A stretch of DNA of 36,937 bases, from contig CAYXUZ010000049.1 in assembly GCA_964467705.1 (NCBI GenBank), positions 1 to 36,937 of the forward strand, in the 5' to 3' direction. Below the pieces are notes generated by a model. That model had not been told where the DNA came from, ran no database searches, and was given only the letters and a program-made list of their open reading frames with translations. The stretch's first letter is position 1; every line of letters starts with the position of its first letter. A program made the translations under genes and the position numbers. Source of the stretch: CAADGU01 sp964467705 (GTDB lineage Bacteria; Chloroflexota; Anaerolineae; Promineifilales; Promineifilaceae). This document shows, in pieces, positions 7,924-16,100 of this stretch.

Positions 7924-7929
7924 TATAAT
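7924..7929 (+). promoter_or_regulatory. -10 element (TATAAT) directly before the GNAT-like gene
   Basis: TATAATCGGGGC runs straight into the ATG at 7936, seven bases after the hexamer. If used, transcription would start at or next to the start codon, giving a leaderless message. It is arranged back to back with the sdh promoter 58 bases away. No clear -35 is visible. Confidence 0.45.
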
Positions 7930-7935
7930 CGGGGC

Positions 7936-9003
7936 ATGAAGTTGCGCCGGTACATGGCGCTTGTTACACTCTCAAATGACATGATACGTCCTTTCCATTT
8001 GCGCGATGTAGCTCTGGTGCACCGACTGAGTGAACATGGTGTTTCGCTCCATACGGAGAGTGCCCTGACCCGGAATGTGAACCCGGTGCGGGGGGCGTTG
8101 TTTGGCATTGTGGGCGGGGATTTTCCTACGTATGTATGGAAATCGGAGAATCGGGCGACGGCTGGGTTTATTCAGCTTGGTTTGGTGGAAGGCAGCCCGT
8201 TGGCACAGATTTTGTTTGTGGGGGCGACGAATGACACGGCCGTACCGGAGACCGGAACCGATGCAAATGAGAACACGGCCGTCTCAATGTCCACCAACTC
8301 CCACACTATCAACGAGCAGGTGTGGCTGCCGTTGCTGGATCAGGCGGTCATCGAAGCTGGCCGTCGCGGCATCGTCAGCCTGGTGGCGGAAGTGGACGAA
8401 CTGGGGCCAGAACTGCCCATCTTGCGGCGGGCGGGCTTTGTGGTCTATACCCGCCAGGATATTTGGGCCATTTCTGAATTTGTGCCCCATAACGGCGCGG
8501 AATTGTTACGGCCGCGCCAGGATGCAGATGACTGGGATATACAATTGTTATATGCCAATACGGTACCGCGCCTGGTGCAAATGGTGGAACCGCTGCCGCC
8601 ACCAGGCGAAGGCACAGGATGGGTGTTACGTGAAGATGGTGAATTAGCAGCTTTTGTTCAGCTCCATGATGGCCCGGCGGCAACCTGGATGCGTCTGTTT
8701 GTACATCCAAATGCCGAAGCCAGAGTGGAAGAAATTTTGACGGCCGTATTGCACATCACCCCGCCCCGGCTGACACACCCTGTTTATTGTTGTGTGCGCC
8801 GCTATCAAAGCTGGATTCAAAATGCCCTGGCGCGTACCAGCTTTACCCTATGGGGCAGCCAGGCGGTGATGGTGAAACATACCGTTCATCATGTGCAAAA
8901 ATCGGCCGCCGATCTCTCGGCGTTATTGGAAATCCAACCCGTTTCCCCCACAACGCCGATGATGCGTAACTGGCGATCCGCGCCAGCAAAAGAGAAAAAG
9001 TAG
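7936..9003 (+). CDS. GNAT-like acetyltransferase family protein, probably two degenerate GNAT domains
   Basis: About 355 residues. The beginning (MIRPFHLRDVALVHRLSE at 7981) looks like the first strand and helix of a GNAT domain, and a segment near 8330-8470 (DQAVIEAGRRGIVSLVAEV…LRRAGFVVYTRQDIWAI) looks like the end of one. A second, weaker unit (GWVLREDGELAAFVQLHDG…MRLFVHPNA) resembles another GNAT core. I cannot identify the acetyl-CoA-binding R/Q-x-x-G-x-G/A loop with confidence, so activity is uncertain. A 24-residue loop (NDTAVPETGTDANENTAVSM) is low-complexity and holds two in-frame ACGGCCGT copies. Three starts are possible (7936, 7954, 7981); 7936 is chosen because it sits seven bases after a TATAAT, although none has a clear ribosome site. 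Confidence 0.6.
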   Translation: MKLRRYMALVTLSNDMIRPFHLRDVALVHRLSEHGVSLHTESALTRNVNPVRGALFGIVGGDFPTYVWKSENRATAGFIQLGLVEGSPLAQILFVGATNDTAVPETGTDANENTAVSMSTNSHTINEQVWLPLLDQAVIEAGRRGIVSLVAEVDELGPELPILRRAGFVVYTRQDIWAISEFVPHNGAELLRPRQDADDWDIQLLYANTVPRLVQMVEPLPPPGEGTGWVLREDGELAAFVQLHDGPAATWMRLFVHPNAEARVEEILTAVLHITPPRLTHPVYCCVRRYQSWIQNALARTSFTLWGSQAVMVKHTVHHVQKSAADLSALLEIQPVSPTTPMMRNWRSAPAKEKK

Positions 9004-9066
9004 GGGCGAGGCAGGTGGGCAACAAGTTGTCAAGCATAATCAACATCGTTCCCACCTGCCTCGCCC
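9004..9066. repeat. Inverted repeat with 16-base arms between GNAT-like and R3H genes
   Basis: GGGCGAGGCAGGTGGG at 9004-9019 is the exact complement of 9051-9066; the 31-base interior is AT-rich. It starts right after the GNAT-like stop and ends 12 bases before the next ATG. It could terminate or process the upstream transcript. Confidence 0.8.
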
Positions 9067-9078
9067 ATCCCACCAATT

Positions 9079-10749
9079 ATGAGTACATTGTCGGAACAAC
9101 AAACCAGAGAAGATTTACAACTGCTGTTAGCTATTTTACCGGAAACAATTCGAGAACCAATTGAACGCAACGGCCGTGAAGCCGACCTGTTAGAAGTGGT
9201 CATGGATTTAGGCCGCCAGCCCACCGCCCGTTATGTGGATGGTGAGATCATCCTGCGCCAGAGCGAAGTGACATCGGCCGAGATTGCCCAGGTGATAGAT
9301 GGCATTGGCGATTTTGATGACGACAACCGCGCCGGGATCACCCGCACGCTGCATCGCATCTCCGGCATTCGCAACCGGCGTGGTGATGTGGTGGGCTTGA
9401 CCTGCCGCGTGGGGCGGGCAGTTTATGGCACCATTGATATTGTGGCGGACATCATCGAAGAAGGGCACAGCGTTTTGCTGCTGGGGCGACCCGGCGTGGG
9501 CAAAACGACCATGCTGCGCGAAATGGCACGGGTGCTGGCCGAAAAACGGCGCGTGGTCATTGTGGACACCTCCAATGAAATCGGCGGGGATGGCGACATT
9601 CCCCACCCGGCGGTGGGGCGGGCGCGGCGGATGCAGGTAGCACGGCCGTCGCGCCAGCACGAAACGATGATTGAAGCCGTGGAAAACCACAACCCGGAAG
9701 TGATCATCATTGACGAAATTGGCCGGGAGCAGGAAGCGGCGGCGGCGCGCACCATCAACGAACGTGGCGTGCAGTTGATTGGCACGGCGCACGGCAAGAC
9801 GCTGGAAAACCTGCTGCTCAATCCCACCCTCTCTGACCTGGTGGGGGGCATTGAAAGCGTCACCCTGTCTGATGAAGAAGCGCGGCGGCGCGGCACGCAA
9901 AAGACGGTGCTGGAGCGGCGTGCTCCCCCCACTTTTGACGTGCTGATTGAAATTCAAGACCGAGAAAAATTGCTGGTTCACCCCGATGTAACAAATTCTG
10001 TGGATGCGATGCTGCGCGGTGAACCGCTGCATGTACAGTTGCGGGCGCGGGACGACCATCAGGGCATCCAGGTGGAAGATAAGAGTATGGTGGTGTCGTC
10101 TACGGCCGTGACTGGACGACGGGATGGGCGAGAAGGGCGCGACGGCCGTAGTCGCCGCGATAGTGGTAATGGGCAAACGCGCATCTTTAGTGATGAACGG
10201 CCAACAGCCAAACCGGTCAACGGCAGTTTTGCACCTGAGCCAGAAATTGCGCCATCGGCGATGGCCGAACCGGGCATGTTGAACGTGTACGCCTACGGTG
10301 TGGCCCGCAATCGGCTGTTGCAGGCTGCCCGGCGGCTGCGGGCGCGCATCAATCTGGTCAATACCCTGCCGGATGCCGACGTGCTGGTAACGCTCAAAAG
10401 CTATTACCGCAAACGCAGCCAGTTGATCCGTGATGCCGAACGGCGGCGGACGCCCGTCTACGTCTTGCGCGCCAACACCATCACCCAGATGGAGAGCTTC
10501 CTGGTACAGGCGCTGAAACTGGATGACCAGGAAGGTGAAGACCCGTTTGAAACCGGCATTGCCGATGTGGAGCGAGGGATTCAGATGATCAACGCCGGGC
10601 AGTCGAGCGTAGATTTACGCCCCGTCAGTCGGGCCATCCGCGCCTACCAGCACCAGTTGGTACGCCAGGCCAACCTGGTTTCGCACAGCTACGGCAAAGA
10701 GCCGAACCGCTACGTGCGTATCTTTAATACCCCGCGTTTAGAGAACTGA
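9079..10749 (+). CDS. AAA-type ATPase with R3H-like C-terminus (Ycf45 / SpoIIIAA-like)
   Basis: The 556-residue protein matches the family of 'R3H domain-containing nucleic acid-binding' ATPases known as Ycf45 in cyanobacteria and plastids and related to SpoIIIAA. An N-terminal helical region (1-115) precedes a P-loop ATPase with Walker A GRPGVGKT at residues 136-143 and Walker B VIIIDEIG with Asp212. A conserved GTAHGKTLENLLLNPTLSDLVGGI segment follows. A basic, low-complexity linker (about 335-375; two ACGGCCGT copies, RRDGREGRDGRSRRDSG) leads to a C-terminal domain with R3H-like features (YGVARNRLLQAARRLRARI…RKRSQLIRDAERRRTPVYVLR). The family is widespread in Chloroflexota but its substrate is not established; single-stranded nucleic acid binding is the usual proposal. 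Thymidylate kinase follows on the same strand. Confidence 0.88.
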   Translation: MSTLSEQQTREDLQLLLAILPETIREPIERNGREADLLEVVMDLGRQPTARYVDGEIILRQSEVTSAEIAQVIDGIGDFDDDNRAGITRTLHRISGIRNRRGDVVGLTCRVGRAVYGTIDIVADIIEEGHSVLLLGRPGVGKTTMLREMARVLAEKRRVVIVDTSNEIGGDGDIPHPAVGRARRMQVARPSRQHETMIEAVENHNPEVIIIDEIGREQEAAAARTINERGVQLIGTAHGKTLENLLLNPTLSDLVGGIESVTLSDEEARRRGTQKTVLERRAPPTFDVLIEIQDREKLLVHPDVTNSVDAMLRGEPLHVQLRARDDHQGIQVEDKSMVVSSTAVTGRRDGREGRDGRSRRDSGNGQTRIFSDERPTAKPVNGSFAPEPEIAPSAMAEPGMLNVYAYGVARNRLLQAARRLRARINLVNTLPDADVLVTLKSYYRKRSQLIRDAERRRTPVYVLRANTITQMESFLVQALKLDDQEGEDPFETGIADVERGIQMINAGQSSVDLRPVSRAIRAYQHQLVRQANLVSHSYGKEPNRYVRIFNTPRLEN

Positions 10750-10751
10750 CG

Positions 10752-10820
10752 TGATCCGTAAACCGTAATCCGTGAACCGATAACTGATGTCGGATTACGG
10801 ACTTCGGATTACGGATTACC
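10752..10820. repeat. Inverted repeat of CCGTAATCCG units between R3H gene and tmk
   Basis: CCGTAATCCG at 10763-10772 faces CGGATTACGG at 10791-10800, and a second CGGATTACGG lies at 10805-10814. Related elements occur at 35269-35316 and, as a GGTAATC/GATTACC form, at 21349-21392. This is a dispersed family that can fold into imperfect hairpins. Confidence 0.75.
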
Positions 10821-10830
10821 GACCACAAGC

Positions 10831-11457
10831 ATGTTCATCACCCTCGAAGGCCCCGAAGGCAGCGGAAAATCGAGCCAGATTCGGTTGTTGCATGAGTATT
10901 TGCAGGCGCAGGGCACGGCCGTCTGCCTGACTCGTGAGCCGGGCGGTACGCCGATTGGTGATGAAATCCGGGCCTGTGTCCATAACGTGCAGAATACGGG
11001 TATGTCTCCAGAGGCGGAACTGCTACTTTATTCGGCGTCGCGGGCGCAGTTGGTACGGGAAGTGATACGGCCGTCGCTCGCCGCCGGTCTAGTGGTATTG
11101 TGTGACCGTTTTTATGACAGCACGTTGGCCTACCAGGGGTACGGCCGTGGCCTCGACCTGACCGCGCTGCGCCAGATCACCGATTTTGCCACCGGCGGCC
11201 TCAAGACAGATTTAACGCTGCTGTTGGATATTGATGTTGAGGTGGGGTTGGCGCGGCGCGCCGGCGGCGGCGAGGAAATGAACCGGCTTGACCTGGAAAC
11301 TGTGGCCTTCCACCAACGGGTGCGTGAAGGCTATCATCAACTGGCGGCCCAAGAACCGGTGCGTTGGGTCATCGTGGATGCCGCCCGCCCCCCCACAGCG
11401 GTGCAAAATGATCTACGCGCCGTTGTTGTCAATCGGTTGAGGGCAAAGCGTGTCTAG
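10831..11457 (+). CDS. tmk: Thymidylate kinase
   Basis: TMK phosphorylates dTMP to dTDP with ATP, an essential step in dTTP supply. The 208-residue length is normal. The P-loop GPEGSGKSS lies at residues 7-15, the TREPGGTPIGDEIR segment is the family signature that binds dTMP, and the DR motif is in LCDRFYDSTLAYQGYGRGLD. The lid region carries ARRAGGGEEMNRLD. Three ACGGCCGT copies occur, one within the conserved YQGYGRGLD segment, where it is read as Gly-Arg. The gene starts 11 bases after an inverted repeat and has no strong ribosome site. It lies one gene (fmdB-like, opposite strand) away from gmk, so two nucleotide kinases are close together. Confidence 0.95.
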   Translation: MFITLEGPEGSGKSSQIRLLHEYLQAQGTAVCLTREPGGTPIGDEIRACVHNVQNTGMSPEAELLLYSASRAQLVREVIRPSLAAGLVVLCDRFYDSTLAYQGYGRGLDLTALRQITDFATGGLKTDLTLLLDIDVEVGLARRAGGGEEMNRLDLETVAFHQRVREGYHQLAAQEPVRWVIVDAARPPTAVQNDLRAVVVNRLRAKRV

Positions 11458-11485
11458 GTCCTTATGTGCCGATGAGATCACATGA

Positions 11486-11529
11486 ACTCTAAAACACACA
11501 AACACACAAACACGCAGACACGCAGACAC
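11486..11529 (+). repeat. Short imperfect tandem repeat of AAACACAC / GCAGACAC units
   Basis: The sequence alternates AAACACACA units with ACGCAGACACGCAGACAC between the tmk stop and the convergent FmdB-like gene. It is a simple CA-rich tract with no coding potential. Confidence 0.6.
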
Positions 11530-11913
11530 CTAAAAATCCATCCCGCTGTCGGCCGCGCCCAAATCAGGCATAGATTCTTCAATAGATTCAGGGGATTCGC
11601 CGCTTTCCAGACGATCTACCACCTCACTAAACTCATCACCCAGGTCTTCGCCCATCTCCTGGCTCATTTTGCGCATAAAATGGCCCAACGCTTTGGGGTC
11701 ATTTTCATCCAGGTTGGCCAGGGCGCTATCATCCATCATGGCATCCATGCGGGCATCTTCGGACTTAGCCAGCGCCACCCGGCCAATGCGCCGTTTGAGG
11801 GCGGCGCTGTGGCAGTGGGGGCAGGAGGGTTGGCTACGGCCGTATTCCGCATATGTCATAAACAAACGTACCCTTCGGCGGCAGTCCTGACATTGATAAT
11901 CATAATAAGGCAT
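11530..11913 (-). CDS. FmdB-family zinc ribbon protein
   Basis: The N-terminus MPYYDYQCQDC starts the FmdB putative regulatory domain. Zinc ligands are Cys8, Cys11, Cys31 and Cys34 (CQDC and CPHC), ending about residue 41 with LKRRIGRVALA. The remaining 85 residues are acidic and helical (MDDSALANLDENDPKALGHFMRKMSQEMGEDLGDEFSEVVDRLESGE), a form common in Chloroflexota versions. FmdB proteins were named from a formamidase gene cluster and are presumed regulators, but their target is not known. The gene is convergent with tmk and divergent from gmk. One ACGGCCGT lies between the two Cys pairs, read as Gly-Arg. Confidence 0.88.
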   Translation of the reverse strand: MPYYDYQCQDCRRRVRLFMTYAEYGRSQPSCPHCHSAALKRRIGRVALAKSEDARMDAMMDDSALANLDENDPKALGHFMRKMSQEMGEDLGDEFSEVVDRLESGESPESIEESMPDLGAADSGMDF

Positions 11914-11957
11914 AAATTTTTACACCTGCTTTTTTTATAGTTCTCAAGCTGTGATTT

Positions 11958-11966
11958 TGTTATAAA
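11958..11966 (+). promoter_or_regulatory. Extended -10 promoter element before gmk
   Basis: TGTTATAAATTGG matches the extended -10 form (TGnTATAAa) also seen at 7866-7858 (minus), 18806 and 36603. It lies 44 bases before the gmk start and on the opposite strand from the divergent FmdB-like gene. Confidence 0.45.
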
Positions 11967-12010
11967 TTGGGAAACTCATTATACGGAGACAGCACTCAAG
12001 TGCAAATGAT

Positions 12011-12634
12011 ATGGTTGATCAGTTATTGTATGAACGTAGAAATTATCCTTTATTGATTGTTATTTCTGGCCCTTCCGGTGTGGGCAAAGATACCATTGCC
12101 AGGCTGGTAATTGAAAGTCGGGCAGAAGCTTTCTATTTTGTAGTAACGGCTACTACCCGGCCACCCCGTCCCGGCGAGGTAGACGGCCAGGATTACATTT
12201 TCCTCAGCAGCGACCAGTTTGCCGAGATGATTGAGAATAACGAGTTGCTGGAATACGCCGTCGTATACAACGACTACAAAGGCATCCCCAAACAACAAAT
12301 TCGGGAGGCGTTGGCGAGCGGCCGTGATGTGATCATGCGGGTAGATGTGCAAGGCGCGGCCACCATTCGTAAACTCGTTCCCAATGCCATCACCATCTTC
12401 CTGACCACAGATTCGGAAGAAGAGTTAGTTGCCCGTTTACGTGAACGCAAATCGGAAACGGCTGAAGGTCTAAACCTGCGTATCGCCACTGCCCGTCAGG
12501 AAATGAAGCGTATCCACGAATTTGATTACTGGATCGTCAACGCGGAGGAGCAACAGGACACGGCCGTGAACCAGATTCTCAGTATCATCACCGCCGCTCA
12601 CTGCCGCGTAAACCAGCAGCCCGTCATTCTTTAG
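12011..12634 (+). CDS. gmk: Guanylate kinase
   Basis: GMK phosphorylates GMP to GDP with ATP. The P-loop SGPSGVGKDT spans residues 19-28, and TATTRPPRPGEVDGQDYIFLSSDQF is the GMP-binding region, with the Arg/Tyr contacts of the family. EYAVVYNDYKGIPKQQI, DVQGAATIRKLVPNAITIFL and RIATARQEM follow in the correct order, and length (207 residues) is normal. One ACGGCCGT copy near 12560 is read as Thr-Ala-Val in EEQQDTAVNQIL. It is the last gene before a 508-base AT-rich spacer. Confidence 0.95.
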   Translation: MVDQLLYERRNYPLLIVISGPSGVGKDTIARLVIESRAEAFYFVVTATTRPPRPGEVDGQDYIFLSSDQFAEMIENNELLEYAVVYNDYKGIPKQQIREALASGRDVIMRVDVQGAATIRKLVPNAITIFLTTDSEEELVARLRERKSETAEGLNLRIATARQEMKRIHEFDYWIVNAEEQQDTAVNQILSIITAAHCRVNQQPVIL

Positions 12635-13142
12635 CCCTCACTTTTAAGGCATTAGAGCGTTTCCTGCCTCATTGAGCAAAGCATTACCATACGTTTATGC
12701 AAGAAACGGAATTTGACGAACAACAGAAAACACCTAAAATAGCATCACTTCCAAAATTGTAACCATATAGATCATGATGATCCCTCAAACTTGCGTGATA
12801 CAAATAACTTGAACTCTATAGCTTATTTCTACAACCAACCCAAACCAGACAAATGTAAGAGAAAGGTAGTAATTTAATGTACCTCGTTTTTACCTCATCT
12901 CTACATGTTCCCCCATCACCTTGATCAAGCATAGGACAGGCACGCAGATAACAACCCCCAGGTACGTTGCTAAATCGAGTAATCATTTGTGTCACAAAAA
13001 CTATACAAAAAGGAGGTGCCCCACTCAAAAAAATCAGAAAATAGAGAACTAAATTTAGTCATAGCTGTAAGCAGCTTTTACTACTAACTGCTACCTTACA
13101 TCAAAAATTGCTGCTCAGATCAAAATTTGGAGGAAGATTACA
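12635..13142 (+). other. 508-base AT-rich spacer upstream of the subtilase gene
   Basis: This is the longest stretch without a convincing gene. It is clearly more AT-rich than its surroundings and contains no ACGGCCGT. A 70-codon reading frame on the minus strand (12816-13028) looks random. AAAAGGAGG at about 13008 resembles a ribosome site but is followed by no plausible start. GGAGGAAG at 13130-13137 is the ribosome site of the subtilase gene. The length suggests a regulated promoter or a leader RNA, but I recognise no specific operator or riboswitch. Confidence 0.5.
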
Positions 13143-16100
13143 ATGAAAGCAAGAATATGGATTGTTTTAGCCTTACTGGTTACGTTTATAGTCATGGTAG
13201 CGGCAGCTTCGGCCGAGTCAAACAGCCCCGAAGCGGTGCAGAGTAGCGGCCACCCCCGTGTCTATAACGAAGCACAAGGCGAAACAGAACCAGCGAATTA
13301 TATTATTCAATTAGCAGACGACCCCATCGCGACTTATACTGGCGATATACCTGGCCTTGAGGCAACCAGCCCACTCGTCACCGGTGCCAGAAAACTAGAT
13401 AGCAAAAGCCCCGCCAGTCTGGCTTACGAACAATACCTGACCGCAAAACAAGAACAGTTTGTGGCTGATATGAATGACCTGCTTGGTCGTAATGTCAACA
13501 TTATCTTCTACTATCGCCACGCTTATAATGGTGTGGCTGCCTTCCTTTCCCCGGCTGAAGCAGCTCGCGTGGCCGAAATGGATGGGGTACTTTTACTGTA
13601 CCGCGAAGGTTTTGAAGAAATCCAAACAGATGCCGGGCCTAACTTTATTGGCGCTCCCACCATTTGGGGCGGCGGGTACACCGACCGGGAGTACGCTGCT
13701 TCACTTGACGGCGCCCAAGAAGTGCCGCCAAGTGGTTCATCTGCAACCGGCACGGGCACTTTCAGCTACAACCTTTTGACGAATCAACTCACCTGGAATA
13801 TCTCTCACGATGTTGCTTCGCCTACGGCCGCTCATATCCACAATGCACCCGTGGGGGCTAATGGTCCCGTGATCATTACACTAGACCACACTGTAAATCC
13901 CATGGTTGGTGCGGCTACCTTGACCCCCCAACAAGAAGGCTGGCTGACAAATCAATTACTCTACGTGAACATCCACACGGCCGCCTTCCCTGGTGGTGAA
14001 ATCCGGGGACAGATCATCCCTACTGGCACGATGGGCGAAGGGATCATCATTGGTGTCATTGACACCGGTATCAACTCTGGCCACCCATCATTCGCCGATA
14101 TTGGTGGCGATGGATATGACCACACCAACCCCTATGGTTCTGGCAACTACGTGGGTTATTGCGTATCTAATCCGTCGTTCTGTAATGATAAATTGATTGG
14201 GGCCTGGGCGTTACATGCGTCTTCCACCAATCCGGAAGATGCCGATGGTCACGGCAGCCACACCGCCAGCACTGCGGGTGGCAACTTCGTAGAAAGCCCC
14301 ATCCTCTATGCCCCCACAATTTCTTACACATTCTCTGCATTATCAGGTGTGGCTCCCCATGCCAACATCATTGCTTACCAGGTCTGCGTTCCTTCCTGTC
14401 CCACCACATCTACAACGGCTGCTGTGAACCAGGCTGTTATTGATGGTGTAGATGTAACCAATTACTCCATTAGTGGTGGCACGAATCCTTATGTGGAAAC
14501 CACGGCCGTAGCCTTCCTGAATGCTGTGGCTGCTGGCGTGTTCCCAGCAAACTCCGCTGGTAATTCTGGCCCTGGCGCCGGTACTGTCGGCCATCAAGGT
14601 CCCTGGATTATGACCGTTGCCGCCAGTACCCATGATAGGGCTATTCTCAACTCGGTGACAGACCTGAGCAACACCAGCGGCACGCATCCAGACATCTTGG
14701 GGCAAAGCCCAACCGCAGGTTACGGCCCGGCGCCGTTGGTATATGCTGGCGACCCACCCTATAACAACCCACTGTGCAACCCATTCCCGGCTGCCACGTT
14801 TACCAACGAGATCGTTGTCTGTGACCGTGGCACCATCGGCCGTGTGGAAAAAGGCCAAAATGTATTGAATGCGGGTGGTGATGGCATGATCCTGGCAAAT
14901 GATGTCAATAGTGCTGCCAGCCTCAATGATGACACCCATGTCTTGCCCGCTACCCACATCAGCTATGCCGACGGTGTGGCTTTGAAAGCCTGGATGGCCG
15001 CCGGTACTGGTGATGTAGCACGTATCACGGGTGGTACCGTAGACTACGATGCCATGTATGGCGACAATATGGCCAGCTTTAGCTCTCGTGGCCCGGCCGG
15101 AGCTGCTGTACCAGAATTGGCAAACCTGATCAAGCCTGATGTATCCAACCCTGGTCTCAACATTTTGGCCGCTTATCGCGCTGGTTTTACTACTCCACCA
15201 GAATATAACATCATCAGTGGTACCTCAATGTCAAGTCCGCATGGGGCAGGCTCGGCGGCTCTGATCCGGGCCATGCACCCCACCTGGACGCCAGCAGAAG
15301 TGAAGTCTGCCTTAATGATGACGGGCATCACCGATCTGGACAAAGAAGACAATACCACACCAGGTGATCCTTTTGACTTCGGCGCCGGCCGTGTTGATCT
15401 GACAACTGCTGGTGACGTAGGCTTTGTTCTTGATGTGACCGCAGCCGAATACACAGCTGCCAATCCAGGCACTGGCGGTGATCCCAAGCTGCTGGTAGTC
15501 ACGAGGTTCTGGCGGGGCATGTGTGCNNNNNNNNNNGATCCCAAACTGCTCAACCTGCCCAGCATGGCCAACAATGATTGTGCCGGGACCTGTAGCTGGA
15601 CACGTACCTTGAGCAGTGTTTTGAGCACCAGCCAGGAATATGATGCCACGTTAACTCTGCCTACTGGAGTTACAGGTACGGTCACGCCGGCCAATTTCAC
15701 CATTCCCGCCGGTGGTACCCAAGTCATTACCGTAGAGGTGGATGTTACTGGTGCCACTCTGGGTAACTGGACTTTCGCCAGCCTTCATATTGATCCGGTA
15801 GCAGCGCCACCTGTCGCTGGCGGCGGCAGCGCCACCTTTACCTCTACCCCTGGTGCAGCTATACCGGATGACACGTACAACGGTACGCTGGGCAGTATGA
15901 TCTGTGACACTATTGATGCCTCCTCCATCCCTGCTGGCGCCACTATTTCCGATGTAACCGTGGAACAAGTGGCCAGCCACACATGGATTGGTGACATGAC
16001 CGTCAAGCTGGAAACGCCGGATGGCACCGTGCTGGCGTTAATGGAACGGCCGCAGGGTGACGGAACCAATGTACCTGGAGATGATGGAACGGGTTGCTGT

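Noticed and set aside
9208..10176. A 322-codon minus-strand frame opposite the R3H ATPase gene
   Set aside because: Rich in His, Arg and Pro as expected for the antisense of a GC-rich gene; the plus-strand protein has clear Walker motifs.
12816..13028. A 70-codon minus-strand reading frame in the spacer before the subtilase gene
   Set aside because: No ribosome site, unusual amino-acid mix and no resemblance to a known family; the region is AT-rich non-coding in character.
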